A model generated the notes under the pieces. That model saw only the letters and a program-made list of their open reading frames with translations. It was not told the DNA's origin and searched no databases. From the NCBI GenBank assembly GCA_015680685.1, contig MNCI01025358.1, positions 4,344-66,343 of the forward strand: 62,000 bases of DNA. Reading direction: 5' to 3'. Shown in pieces: positions 20,078-32,630 of this stretch. This DNA comes from Gnetum montanum. Lineage: Eukaryota > Streptophyta > Gnetopsida > Gnetales > Gnetaceae. The translations under genes and the position numbers were made by a program. Every line of letters starts with the position of its first letter. Positions within the stretch are counted from its first letter, which is position 1.

Positions 20078-22677
20078 ATGGAATCTTCCCACATCCTCAC
20101 ACCTGAACAATATAACTTCATTTGTGTAAAAATCCAAGCCAACTTGCCTATCGATCGTGTAGAGAGAGAGGCAAAATGAAACTATGAGCTCATCTACAAG
20201 GGAGGTCATGAGTTCACTCCCTTAGCATTCAACATAATCCCCCTTTCTGAGTCCCATCATCGACTCATATCTTAGCTTCTCATGGCAAGGAGTCAAGCCT
20301 TACATCCACCTCCGATAGAGCCTCAGAATGGAAATGAGGAAGATGACTTTGCCACCGAATCTGAGCATGGGGACTCATACCATACCGTCAGTCCTCATGC
20401 CCATACAAACCGATTATTCCAACCTTTCCTGGAGGGAACCATGCTTCCTCCTTCATCCGCATACACGCGAGGACTAGCTTCTCGACAAGAAATACTAGCT
20501 TCCACATCGACCCATTACATACCACAAGTACAAACCCAAGGGGCACCTCTGACTACTTTAGCACAACACGTTCAGGGGATCACCTCACAACCTATGGCTG
20601 GGCAGTGGGTTTCACTAGCTATTCAGTAGCACCAACCAACTTACTACAGCATACCACACCCTACGATCCCATCTCTGAATGTTGCTCCACCACAACAACA
20701 TTCGACAATCCAACAGACTCCATTTCGACAAACGATACAATAATCAAACTACTATCAATCGTAATCCACTCATCTCACCAGTCTGCCTACTGCCCAAGAG
20801 TGGGCAGACATAAAGAAAATGATGCACCTATTAACTGAAGTGGCACAACACCTTAAAACTGTAAACACTGAGGAAGTCAAAGTACTAGACTTCTATCAAG
20901 ATGATCCAATCAACCCCTCAGTTCCACTGTTAACGTTGCCGAAGGGAGTCTTATTACCCCATCTAACCAAATACAATGGAGAGGGAGACCCAAAATGCCC
21001 ACCTAGTAATATTTTGAATAGAATGTTAATTGCTTCAGGCCTGGCCTCATGTAATTTTGCGTGTATTTGCTATGTCCTTAACAGGAAAAGCCTTAGACTG
21101 GTATCGAGCCTTACCCCGTAACTCCATATTCTCTCTGGAGGATTTGTTACACTAGTTTGTCATCCGCTTTAAATACAATCTAAAGCCTGAAGCCACGTTG
21201 GATAGCTTGAGTTAGATTAAACAAGTGCCATTAGAGCCAACACAGAAATTTATCCAAAGCTGGAGTGTAGCCTTGAATGAACTTCACGAGCCCATCCTTG
21301 AGACATACTTGCTCACCATTTTTAAAGCCACTATGAATGACTTCGTTAAGTTGAAACTCTATTATTTGAGTGCTCGTACTTTGAGTCAAGCATTCACACA
21401 AGTCAAAAGCATAGAGGAGGCAGTGAAATTAAGAAAAGACCTAGCTTATGTGGCCTACAGAAACCAACACACTGGCAAGAAAAACACAACAGTGGCAATG
21501 GTGGCCACAACGACAAAAGGAACCACCTGGGGCCCAACAGCTAAGCAACCCAAAGCCTCAGTTGACAAAGCCACCAAGTTTGGCGTCGACTCACCTACAT
21601 TGGTAGGGGCCACTCCAAAGCTGAACTTTTAGCACAAGGACTGGTCAAAGTACACACCATTACCAATGCAACCCTCCCAACTATTGGAGCAACTCTTGAA
21701 AGCCGAGAAAATCTAACACAAATACGTATCAGAGATTACCCACCAAAAACATGATAGGTATTGTGAACTACTAAGGAACCCCACCTTAGCAGTACCAAAT
21801 GAGCCCCTGGTGCCACAACATTTTTAAACTGGACCAATACTGCCATTACCATCAAATGGTTGGTCACAGTATAGGTGACTGTCGTTCTTTGCAAGATGAC
21901 TTGCAAAAAATGATAGAACAAGGCCAACTAATGATTAACATGGCAAGTGAACCCAACATAGATGATGATTCCTATGTCATAAACTCAATTAGCATAGGTG
22001 GCAAGCCCAAACTTGTGCAATAACCTTTCGTGATCCGTGTGCCTCGCAGCAAGGCAAGAATTCCCTTAGCCTCCACAAGCAAGAGGCCTCCATTTGTTAT
22101 CAAAGTGCCACCTTAGGCACCCACAACACCCCATGTGGTCAAGGCTCCATAGTAATCATTCGCTAAGATGTTAAACTAGCACGACTCATTCACTAAGACG
22201 TTAAATTGGCACGACTCATCTGCTAAGATGTTCAACTGGCATGAATCGTCCCCTAAGACGCTAAACTGGCATGACCCATCTGCTAAGATGTTAAACTGGC
22301 ATGACGTAGCAACAAAAACCGCTAAGCAACATTTCGTCATCAAGGTGTCACAACATGATGGACCCTCACCTACCCGAAGCCCAATAGTGGGCAACATCTC
22401 AATCCCTCCTCCTTCAAGGGTTGATTCCAGTAGCAACCCGGGTAGGTCCACCAAACGGCAACGCAAGAGAAAAAATGAGCACCTCACAACCCCCATGGCC
22501 GAAGCAAAAGCCACAACTAGCAAACAACAACTGAACACTAGGGCCCCTACCCCCAAGCAGGCTAAGAAAACCAAGCCCAAGTCCCCTTCCCGAGAGATCT
22601 GTCTTTCAAGCCACATGGAGGAAATCAAGGCCAACACAACGACTAATGACAAGAACTTTGTAGCTGCACTAACCTAG
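20078..22677 (+). pseudogene. gag: E3 gag, Tat-like (broken)
   Basis: Start ATG 20078 (MESSHILTPEQYNFICVKI). The N-terminus is acidic and Pro/Gln-rich to about 20800. The retrotransposon gag core follows: LPHLTKYNGEGDP, LTGKALDWYRALPRNSIFS (frame 2, 21080-21130), then FIQSWSVALNELHEP and QAFTQVKSIEEAVKLR. A knuckle QYCHYHQMVGHSIGDCRSLQ (21826-21885) has the C-x2-H-x4-H-x4-C spacing I associate with Tat elements. The tail holds five copies of a 10-residue repeat (22154-22303) and a Lys/Pro/Thr-rich end. Frame changes occur near 20600-20820 and 21130-21220. Confidence 0.78.
22154..22303 (+). repeat. Five 30-bp tandem repeats in E3 gag (10-residue repeat)
   Basis: Units at 22154, 22184, 22214, 22244 and 22274, core CTAAGATGTTAAACTGGCA. 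Being 30 bp, each unit keeps frame and encodes copies like DPSAKMLNWH. Related words form a diverged array at 25436-25800. Confidence 0.85.
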
Positions 22678-22845
22678 GTAAAACAAACACTCAAGTAAAA
22701 GAACACAACATTCAGCTTGTATGACTTGGTCATGATCTCATTTGCTCACTGCTAAGCATTGGCCTAGGTCTTGGCCTCCATTCCTATTACGGAGGACATC
22801 CCTGCAAATGAGGCATCCATCTATGCAATGATGTCATCCCCTACA

Positions 22846-24353
22846 TGAAACACCACAAAAATTTGGACCTAACACTTTTGGACAAGAATCGAGCTAAGTC
22901 ATGATGCTTCCCAGCATGACCTAAACTTGCGAACTTCACAAACAACATCAAACAGAGTCGAATCAAGCAAGTAAAAGTTTCCCGAGATCCATTGGAGACT
23001 ACATCAATATCTGGTAACAAGAATTACAAGTTTCAAACTCAAAACACTTAGTTTTGACTAAGTATACTTCTTGCACACGGGCCTGCATGCCCAGCGTGTA
23101 GCAACTTTTGGGCCCTAAAAATGAGCCAGAACATGCCAGAATTGAGCGTCTGGACACCCTAGGACCTTCACCAAGGTCCCCAGTAGCTGTCAGCCTCCTA
23201 AAAATCAAATTTTGGGTTCCAAATGATGGTTTTTCATTTGTGCACGCCCAGCCTGCACCATCAAGGATCTCTTAAAACAAGCACCAAAGAGCAATATTTT
23301 CACCTGAAATCGACTCCCAGAGGTAGGGCAACTGTTGGGCATCATCTCAGGCACCTGAAAATCAAATTTTGGGCTCCAAATGATGGGTTTTCATTCATGC
23401 ACTTCCAGCGTGCATGCCCAGTGCGCAGCATAGCGTACGCCACTTGAAGCCTTCCAAAACCATATTAGATTAAGTCCAAATGAGCTAAAAATCTACAGGC
23501 AACATTCTCATGATACCAAAGCTCAAATCCAAGGGCCAAGTTCAAGATTTTCTGTTGTAACAGTAGTGTTCGTTTGTAAAGTTCAATTCTTTTGTGTTGG
23601 TCAAGTTTGTACGTTGGGTTCACATGCCCACCGTGTACACGCTGGCATGCAGCACACTGTACAGTTGTAATATTCTTTGTACTCAGGCAATGTAACCACA
23701 TGTCATCCGACCTAAAATTTTCTCACCAACGGCCACTCATACCACTCCAGATCCAAGTTTCACGCCCTAAAACCTATAAAAACCCCAATTTTCCACCAAG
23801 TAGAGGGAGGGGGGATTAAAAAAAATCACATTGGGAGATGATTGAGAACACCAACCCTGCACGCTGGACTTCTACCCTGCACATTGAACTTCTACCTTGC
23901 ACGTTGACCATATAGCCTTCACGCTATGCCTGCTGTCCAAACCAGCATACCATCATCCCTCTGCATCCACCAGGGCTCTTCGTCCGCCTTGTGTGAGATC
24001 CACAACTGCGTTCAGACTGGTGCACTGTAATCTTCATCTTGCAATAAAATTGCTTCATTTCTGATCAATATTTGTGACAGTTTTCATTCAGTCTTGCTTA
24101 CCTCTTTGTTTATATTCCTACACATTTACGTTCTGGTTTACGTTTATTACGTTGTTTACAAATAACCCAGCGTATTGCACATTGGCATACGTTTGGGGAA
24201 ATCCTTGTCTGATTCGTGTGCGGACCACCCAACGTACTCTACCTTTGTCAGTTCCAACTTAGCCCCAAGCGAAGGTAGAGTATTCTGTGCTTATCTGCAG
24301 ATCTCCCGGTGCTTGTTCATTCTAGCCTTGTATTGACAATCTCAGACAGTACA
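22846..24353 (+). mobile_element. Solo LTR nested in E3, TSD ctaca
   Basis: 1508 bp, starting TGAAACACCAC and ending CAGACAGTACA, flanked by perfect ctaca duplications (22841-22845 and 24354-24358). It is a relative of the E3 LTR: same start, same end, TATA box at 23775-23780, and CGAAGGTAGAG/GCGAAGGCAAG-type words near the 3' end. It separates gag from protease and is the innermost insertion in the nest. Confidence 0.88.
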
Positions 24354-24358
24354 CTACA

Positions 24359-25020
24359 CCACAAGAATCAGGTTCAACAACCTTAGCCTTTTGTGATGAT
24401 GCAGTCAAAGTCAACCCTGCACGAGGGGAGGTTACTACAACTCCACTATCCATTAGCATTCATGTTGGACAATGTACCATCCGCAGGGTGCATGTTGATG
24501 ATGGTGCAACAACAAACGTAGTCTTGTACTCCGTCATCAACAAGCTAGACCTGGCAGATGAAATCAGGCCAACCAAAATCACGTGTCTAAAATCCTTCAA
24601 TGGGTCACGTCTCACAGTCAAGAGTACAATCAACTTAGCCTTTGTAGTGGGAGAGAAATTCCCCACTAGCATAAATTCACTGTCATAGAGGAGATGCCAG
24701 GTTTCAACATGATTCTAGGCAGGCCTTGGCTAGCTGAACTAAGGGGCATCTCCTCTCCCATCCACCAAGAAATCCACCTTGCATATGAAGGTGGTCAAGT
24801 TATCATCCATGGTGATAATGTTTCCTCTTCGACTATCCACGACATAGACATGGCGCAAGTTTTGGAAGAAGAGTTTCTTGGTGGCACACCTATAATAATC
24901 AACGCAACACCTAAGGCTAACACACCTGAACGACTGGCTGAGGCCAACAGCCCCCCAGAGGATCCTAAGCCTTGCATGCTCCCTAATCCATGCCTACTTA
25001 GGAAGCAACTACATGACTAA
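24359..25020 (+). pseudogene. pol: E3 aspartic protease (near-open), pol ends here
   Basis: The active-site region reads RMHVDDGATTNVVLYSVINK, i.e. D-G-A in the position of the usual D-S/T/G-G/A. Then come LKSFNGSRLTVKSTINLAFV and MILGRPWLAELRGI, the second retropepsin motif, then GGQVIIHGDN. One stop and a frame shift near 24688 separate the two halves. After the stop at 25018-25020 no RT motif follows. Tat/Ogre-like style. Confidence 0.75.
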
Positions 25021-27035
25021 GACTTTCCCTTGGCCAAAAATGTGGGTGCCTACCTCCCCTTTGACATGCATTTTTGACTTTTGTTTACATTGCATTGCAC
25101 TTTCCTACACGTTTACATTTTTCCCGCTCACTTAGATCACACATTTTTCTTTGTTTACACATTCGTCAACTTAGTTTACACATTGCATTTGAAAAAACAT
25201 CAAATGTAAAAACATAAAACTACAGAAACACTTGGCCCGAAAGGCCTTAAACTAGAATACGGCCCGGAACAGCCTAAAACTATAACCTTTTGCATTGATT
25301 TTCTTTCATTCATACATTTTAACTCTATGTACAATAGGTGTCACTTGATGTTGTTTTCTTCCTAGTTGATCTTTGCAGGATCTTGTAGACACACAGCATG
25401 GCCACACCTTACACAAACAAGGCAAGCACCATGTCCTGGCATCATGACTTAAAACTGATACCATAGAATAGTCTTGGAGCCATGACTTGAAACTGGCACC
25501 ACAGAATGTCCTAGGGTCATGACAATAAATCGACACCATAGAGCTCTATCCGGCATGACACTAAACTACTACATCTGTCCGCCATGACGTGAAACTAGCA
25601 TCGAGAGTCCACTAAGACTATAAACTGGTTTGCCTCTTCACAACCCACTACGACTACAAAATAATAGCGCACCATCCACTACGAAGCTAAACTAGCATCG
25701 TCCTTGGGTCATGACGTTAAACTAGCACAACATCCAACAGTCTGCTAGGACTATAAGCTAGCACATCATGGTTTGCCAGGACTTTAAACTAGCATGTTGC
25801 TGATATGATTTGAGCACCTGCCATTGGTGAAACCCTTGGGAGCACTCATAGCATCATCACCTCCCATCATTGTGGTGATCTTTTGGAGCACCCACTATTA
25901 GTGAAGCTTTCAAAGGAGTCACAACATCATCGTCTTGGCACCTTCACTGGCTTCTTGAGCATTTGCAACTGGCACAACATTTGACCCGTTTGCAGCATCT
26001 TCGCATCCAGCACCTGCGACATCTTCACATTTGACATTTACATTTGGAATTTCATTTTTGGCTTTCTTGTCTTCTTGGAGTTGTGTTTGTAGGATGACAC
26101 ACTTGAGGCATCCGTACATAGATGCACTTCATCATGACGACAAGGTATCACATTCTTCCTAATGCACGTAACTGGGTTAATCAATCCGTTCATAAGTACA
26201 TTCCCTACTCCTAATACATTCCCTATTTTCCATCATGTCCCCTTATCCTATCCAATTACACCTCCTTGATACATTAATACACATCCTCAAAGCTCTTGAT
26301 ACACTGTTGCAAACTATGATTCTCTAAGTAGTGGCAATGCAAAACATAGTACATGATGCATGATACAAAATGCAAGCGCTCGAACACGAGCACAACACTA
26401 AAAGCAAGCTCTTTCAAAAAGAGAAAAGAAAACAAAAAGACAAAAAGAAAAAAAAATAAAAGAAGAAACAAAAAAGAAAAAGAACCAAAAGGTCAAAGAG
26501 AAAAATACACGGAAAAGGTCTTCATGACCTTGTTGACATCATAAACCAAAAGACTATTGGCTATTCTCATACAAGCCCCAGGGGATAAGACAATTATCTT
26601 GGAAAAATAGTTACACTCATGTCTCAAAGAAATCATGTTACACATCATCGTGTGGCTTTGGCTATTAACAACGGGCCTCGTAAACACTCTACAAGAGTCT
26701 CGTTTCTCCAAAGAACGCACACCCTCTATGTCTTGGTTCTGAGTTTGCTGAAAACTGGCTATTGACAAGGACCAATGACATAGCTTGTTCACGTGAGAGC
26801 ATTATTATTTTACAATCCCAATGACAATCATATCCCTCAATCAACTCTTGATTTCCCCGGTTACAATCAATCCCCCTGCATCTTGAAACTGCACTTCCTC
26901 AATCCCATGTACTTTTGAACACGGTGCGATGACGTCCAGCCAAGGGCTGATGGTTAATGTTTGGTACTTGGTTGTTCATGGTGTTTTGCACTTCTTTGTC
27001 AACGCCTCTTAGGTAGATTCCTCCAGACGTCAACA
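25021..27035 (+). other. E3 3' noncoding region
   Basis: No RT, RNase H or integrase motif on either strand. A diverged array with words like CATGACGTTAAACTAGCAC lies at about 25436-25800, followed by two copies of a TTGG(T)GAGCACC..ATT-GTGA-type word at 25810-25930. 26400-26510 is A-rich and simple. The rest shows nothing I recognise. Confidence 0.6.
25436..25800 (+). repeat. Diverged tandem array related to the E3 gag repeat
   Basis: About ten units with spacing near 30-45 bp share the core (CA)TGACnnTAAACTnGCAC. The same core is the heart of the 30-bp repeat at 22154-22303, some 3.2 kb upstream in the same element (1.7 kb without the solo LTR). Confidence 0.65.
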
Positions 27036-27048
27036 AAGAGGGGGCCAA
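27036..27048 (+). other. E3 polypurine tract
   Basis: AAAGAGGGGGCCAA directly before the LTR start TGAAAAACCACT. Confidence 0.75.
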
Positions 27049-28789
27049 TGAAAAACCACTAATTTTGGCTTAGCACTTTGAAAATGAATCAAGCCCTTTC
27101 GAGCTTTTGGTAGGTAAAATTTGACTAAGGCATGGAACTCAGGTCCAGCTTGCTCAAGCCAGCTTGCTCACACTATCAAGCTAGCTTACCCTCAGCGTAA
27201 GTAACTCCGACAGCTTTAAAATCAAGTCAAAAGGGTCTGGTTTCAAAGGTGCAAGCCATCCTCAAGGGCCATTGATGTCAACTGCAAGCTTTAGCATTCA
27301 AAGATTCAAATTTCAGTGTCAGAAGGTGCAAATTTCCTCACTCACGTTGAGGTCACACTGCAATGTGAGTGCAGCGTGAGTAACTTTTAGAGCCTCAAAA
27401 ATGAGTCAAAATGACTTGATTTCAAGGGTGCAAGTGATCCTTAAGGTTCACTATTGATAACTATGGGTCCCAGCCTCCAGAATTCCAGATTTTGGGCCCA
27501 AAATTGCAAGTTTTTTGTTGTGTACACTGTAGTCACGCTGTAGCGTGAGTCTAGTGTGACCTACCCAAAAGTGGCCTAAAAAAGACACATTCAAGGTCAG
27601 TTTTCGATCTGCAGATCACCCTCAAGGTCAAGCAAAGTCAGGCAACTGCTGCACTCAAGAAAAAGGCTTCAAAAATCAAAATTTGGAGTCAAATGTCTCA
27701 TTTCACCTCACTCACACTAGGGACATGCTGCAGTGTGACCACACCAAACTCACACTGGGGACACGCTGCAGCATGACCACACCAAACTCACGCTGGCAGC
27801 ATGACTACCGATCATGCTTGAACAAAAGCACTTCAAACGCATGCTGAGAACACGCCAGGACCAAATCAACTCACACTAGGAGCCTTGGTGAAGTACAGAT
27901 GCCTTAAACAACCACGAAACCACTCAAATCAACATCTTGCAATAGTCGATTTAGGGAAAAAGAAGTTTCAAGAGAGCCAGAGTCAATCCCTCTTGATTTT
28001 CTTTGTAAATTTCCATCATCATTTGTGAGCTTATCTCTTACACTCCAATCCATAAGCATAAGCTAGGTTGAATGAGTTGTCACATGTTGTAAGATACAAT
28101 GCACCTGGTCGAAAACGTAGCCTACCTACACACGACCAACTCACACACAGCTGTCCACCAGATATGTGTCACATGATTCATTTTCCTCTCATCTCTTAGC
28201 CATTGATTCCATCCATGGATTCTGTGCCTAAACTTGGGCAAAACCTATAAATACCCTGTCCATTCACATAAACTGGGGGGAAAATTTTGAATGTTAACAG
28301 CTTGGGAAGCATCGACCAGCAGTCATGGATGCTCAAACACACATGACTCCTAGCATCCGAGCACTTCACACATCATCCCGAGGCTTCGCGCTTTACCTGC
28401 CATCCACATGCGCAGCTACGCTTTGACTGGTGCACATTCTTATTTAAACAATACAATACAGTTCATTATTTCCTGCCATTTACATTGTTTAATCTGTTTT
28501 ACATTCAATTTACATTCTGTTAGCAATACCAGTTCTGCATACATTTCCATTTACATTTCATGTGCACTGTTTATGTTTCAAACATCAGTTACGATAACCC
28601 TAGCGTAGGCCATAGTTTACACTTGGGGAAGTCCTTGGTTGATTTTCATGTAGACCATTCAAGGCACTCTGCCTTTGTTTTGTTTTCCAGCTTGCCCTTG
28701 GGCGAAGGCAAGGTCAGCTATGTCTGCCCGACGATCTTTTGATGTTTGTTTTCCCTTCCAGCCCTACACCGATGATTTAGGTCAGTACA
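27049..28789 (+). repeat. E3 3' LTR
   Basis: 1741 bp, start TGAAAAACCACTAATTTTGG, end GGTCAGTACA, followed by TSD caagg. TATA box at 28246-28253. A 38-bp tandem duplication lies at 27711-27786 (CACGCTGCAGCATGACC words). The 3' part resembles the nested solo LTR. Confidence 0.88.
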
Positions 28790-29094
28790 CAAGGTTCATC
28801 AAAAAGCTCATCTTTATTGTTGCACACACTATTGGGCTTAGGTACAACAATGCTCGAATGAAGATCCATACACTCAATGACTCCTATTGTGGGCAGTCGA
28901 GGAAAATATTCTAACTCTCAAATAAACAAACTGTAAGAGCTTTGCTACTACTAAAATCTCGATGCCATAAATGCAGTTGGTAGGTGCGTATTTATAGCCA
29001 AAAAGTGGACACTGTGTCGACAAGGCCTTGTTGACACATGATATGATGTGTCAATGAGGCCGCATTGATGTAGCCAACAAACTATAGCTCATCA
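28790..29094 (-). repeat. R2 3' LTR, right part
   Basis: Continues the LTR from the caagg word. Minus-strand start TGATGAGCTATAG. Minus TATA box near 28990-28998 (TATTTATAGCC on plus). U3 has CTTGTTGACACATG/GTCGACAAGGCC words, not GATATC. Confidence 0.87.
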
Positions 29095-29108
29095 TGCCCC
29101 CACAACTA
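29095..29108 (-). other. R2 3' polypurine tract
   Basis: Minus strand TTAGTTGTGGGGGCA abuts the LTR. Confidence 0.72.
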
Positions 29109-29279
29109 AATGAAAACTTGTCCTCAAGTTATTTTACAAAATTTTGAAGGTATGGGATTATTGATTAACCTCTCACGAATAAAACAGACTAACTTGACAA
29201 AAAATGAAGTGCCTGAGTTTACATATTAGCACATTATAAAAATGATGGTGTTCATGACACAAAATTGAACATCATGACA

Positions 29280-32174
29280 TTACTCGTCAAAATTAGACAT
29301 CATGTTCCTTGATGGTGTGAAGTTTGGTGGATAAGATCAAATAGTCCTAGGTGGTGGTGGCTCTTGAGGTTCTAAGGGATCTTCACTAGCTTTATGCACA
29401 TGTGGTGGTTGAGGCGACTACGGTTGTCCTGCTGCTACTACGACTTCTGGTGGGAGGTGGAAAGCATCCAGTAGTGCTTTCATTTTCTCCTCCTTACTTC
29501 TAGGATTGTGCATTGTCCATGTACCTTTGCCAATGTGGGTCAGAATAGGCACATCCTAAGGACATGGAATTGCTGGAAATCGCTCCTTTGCATTGATAAA
29601 CTAGGCAATGAATTATTTGTGTTTAATATCAAATGTTCTAATTGTATCCTTTAGCTCCTAGTAATCATTCATCCTTTTGGCTAAGTTCTCAATAGTTGAT
29701 TATTGGTCTAAGAATTGTGCTTTGAGAACTTTGAGTTTAACATATGTAGTTTCAAGCTTCTACTTGGTGTTTTTATGGTGCTTGAACTCTGCCTCATATG
29801 GCAAATATGAGCTAGCCACTTGTTTCTATAATTCTAAATGTAGCCATTCGGTAGTCAGCATAGCTAGGTTCACATATCAAAGATTGCCTAGCTTCATGTA
29901 TTCTGTCATTTCTTCTATCTACAACTCCTTTTAGTGGATCCTTGCTTTGTTGTAGGCATCAATCCCATCAACGATGGGCTACCAAACTTCTCTTCCTTGT
30001 TGGAGTTGCTGATGAGCTTCATTTATTTTTTCCTTCACCATTTAGATTTGCTTTTCATTTACTTCTTTTTGCAGGCCAACTTGGTCTCTATAGTGATTTT
30101 TGACTCGTTCAAACTTCAAGGCTTCATTTTTCCAGGTGGTGATCTTGATAGTAGATTTTTGGCACAAGGTAAAAACTTCCTCCATTGATAGATTCTAATT
30201 TTTTGTGGTCAATCTCCTTAACTTAGTGTTCACCCTAGCAAGTTGCTCCTGCTATTGATGAATAAATTCTTGCATTTGTTCCTTTTGAGCATCAACATTG
30301 CGCATGCAATGATTCTATGCGGCTAGAGTTTCATTCTCCTAGCGCATCTGAGTCAAGTTCTTCTGAATTGAATATGTCTTTGCTTTTGCTATGAATTGGT
30401 TAAAGATGGTTGTTATCGCTTCCTTCTCAACCTTCTTGAATCATTCTTGAAGCTATTGAAAAGCTTCATCTTTGGTTGTTGTTGGACTGAGGATTGTAGG
30501 ATTAGCAAGACAAACATGTAATTTGGCAACCTCCACGATCAAGTGTTGATTTTGTGCTTGAGCCATTTTGAGTTGTCCCTCCAAAATGATGCATTTGACC
30601 CTTGGATCTAGCAACTTCAACTAGGTTGTAGTGATGTTATCGGGAAGATTGAAGACATCCAAAATCGGTTGCCTAGTCGCTACTAGTCAATCTAATAATT
30701 CTTCATGCTAGGCTACATTCAGTTTCCTATTGACCATGCCTATAGATGTCTACACATCTCGAAGTGCAGATATGTTAGGTACAAATGCCGTAGGTGCATT
30801 GAGTACTTTGGCAACATGGTTAGCAACTACTTTAGTCACTGTCTCTTACCCTTGGTATTGCATCACTAAGACAGTGGCTCCTTCACCTTCCTCTAAATGC
30901 ACCAAGAAGGTGGCAACATTCCTAGATATTTCTGGGTATAAATGGTGTTGAGATAATGACATTGTCACCTCTCTAGCATGGGTATTAGACCTCGCAGGTG
31001 ATTGCATTTTTTGGGCAGAGAATATTAGTCCATCCCTCTCCATTTGGTTGATTGTTTGAGACACCTCATTAATATGACTCATTACTAGTTGGTACACAGA
31101 TGGATCCACACTACTCATCCCTACACACTACTCTTGCTCATGCAAGAGCTGCTCTCGAATTTTGCACAAGCACTTAATGGCTATGTAGGCCTCCGATGTT
31201 GGTGGTGGTTGCGCCTCGTCTTGAGTTGTGGTAGGTGTCTTTTGTTTCATGATTTTAAATCATGAAGCTAAAGGAGTATGCCTAATTATGTTGTTGGTGT
31301 AGCAGATGATTCTTGCCCTTTTGCAGAGTTTACGGATGAGGCAAAAAAAGGGTAAGGTTTTTCTTCCACGTTCGTTTTCCTTGAAACACTTCTTGATCTT
31401 CAAATAGATTAGTTGTGAAAGGTTCACAGGAAATCTCCCGCTTAGAGCAGCACATGCTCAAGTGAAGAAAGTGGTCACCTTATTGGACCTCATTGTTGGA
31501 TTGAGGTGATAGGCCACAATTTTGAAATAAATGTGCTCTGCTGGTGTGAGTGCGTCATACTCCTTATAGTCAACCTCATAACACCATTGAGCCCACTCTT
31601 TTTTGGCTTCAGGATCATCTTTCATTGATAGCTTAGCCAACTATGTCCCAATATCAAGTAACCTAGTGCCTGTGTGATAGCCTCAGTTGAGTAGGACACT
31701 TGAATATCCTTGATTTTTATTGTGGCTCTAGCCTTCTATTGTTCCAGAAGAGATATGTCTCTTCCATGTACCATTCCCCACTAGATGTGATGATTGGCCA
31801 CATTGGAGAGATTTTCAGTTATGTTTTGACATTTGTCAGAGCTTTCTCTAGGAATGGCTTAAAGTTTATTTCTTGAAGAATTGATCATCGAATCTCTCAG
31901 GACCTAATGATGTTAAGGCAGACTTGAGTCAAAGTAAATTCAAGCATTGGCATAGGTCCTGGCACTTTCCCTTGCTATGATGCTTTGTGGGCACTTCTTC
32001 TTCTAGAATTTGTTGAATAGATTCGACTTTGGGCTCCTCATAAAGAGGTCCCATTGCATGGGTTGCTTATGGCGGTTCTTGGGCATGTTCTTGTTAGCCC
32101 CTTCTAGCTTTGGGCTATTTCTTCCTTGGTTGAAAATGTTCTCCTTCTTATGGGTCCTTAGGTCTTAGTGCCAT
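29280..32174 (-). pseudogene. R2 ORF3: plant-transposon-protein-like domain plus coiled coil (broken)
   Basis: ATG 32174-32172 (MALRPKDP) to TAA 29282-29280, about 965 codons. The N-terminal half holds a plant-transposon-like domain: YDALTPAEHIYFKIVAYHLNPT and LPFFCLIRKLCKRARI, with more decay than in F1. The middle holds MSHINEVSQTINQMERDGLI and FLVHLEEGEGATVLVMQYQG, both shared with R3, the second also with F1. The C-terminal half is a long Glu/Lys/Gln-rich coiled coil ending in a Pro-rich tail. The ATG stands directly behind a TTACAG acceptor-like site. It lies downstream of integrase, the env position, but no membrane segment is seen. Function unknown. Confidence 0.68.
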
Positions 32175-32484
32175 CTGTAATCACAATAAGATCATGGGTC
32201 AGCAATTGTTGTGTAACATGAAGTAATTGGAATACCTTTATCTCTTTAGGATAGTTGCACTTGGCTAAGTTGTGATTATGGCTAATTTAATTACTCCAAT
32301 CATTATTTTTATTCATGTGTTATTGTTAATAAATCATCCCATAGATTGTTAGAAGGGTTACCTATTGAAAAAATCAATGCTTGTATATTATTAAGGTTAT
32401 TAATCTTTTTGGGGTGTTAGAAAAATTTTCAAAAAATTTCATCAGAAACCTTAAGGTTTGTAGCCCCCATGATAAAGAACTTAC
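32175..32484 (-). other. Putative leader intron before R2 ORF3
   Basis: On the minus strand the donor is ACTGGAG|GTAAGTTC at 32484, a full match to the plant donor consensus; the acceptor is TTGTGATTACAG at 32175, directly before the ORF3 ATG. 310 bp. ATCATGGGGGC, resembling the 3' PPT, lies 15-25 bases inside the donor. R3 has the same arrangement (301 bp). Confidence 0.6.
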
Positions 32485-32630
32485 CTCCAGTAGTTGTAGG
32501 ATTGAAGAATAGAGTGATTTGGACAAACGATTGGGAAGTTAAGGGCTTTGGAAGTTTTTTGGCTTTGAAAAATGGCAAAACTCCCTGTGTGTTATGAGGC
32601 AAATGACAAAATTTTTTAAGTGTACAGTAG

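Larger units (their letters stand above)
19451..28789 (+). mobile_element. E3: Tat-like Ty3/gypsy element with gag and protease only, TSD caagg
   Basis: Perfect duplications caagg at 19446-19450 and 28790-28794 lie inside the R2 3' LTR. The LTRs begin TGAAAMAYCACT and end CAGTACA. Between them: gag, protease, a long noncoding region and a PPT. RT, RNase H and integrase are absent. About 7.8 kb without the nested solo LTR. Tat assignment rests on the C-x2-H-x4-H-x4-C knuckle and the protease style. It is a non-autonomous, large derivative. Confidence 0.87.

Noticed and set aside
22154-22303. CRISPR-like array
   Set aside because: Units are contiguous without unique spacers and lie in a plant element gag.
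22176-22652. 158-codon minus-strand frame with a Cys-Gln repeat
   Set aside because: Antisense shadow of the E3 gag 30-bp repeats.
26353-26544. Lysine-rich 63-codon frame
   Set aside because: Product of an A-rich simple stretch in the E3 noncoding region.
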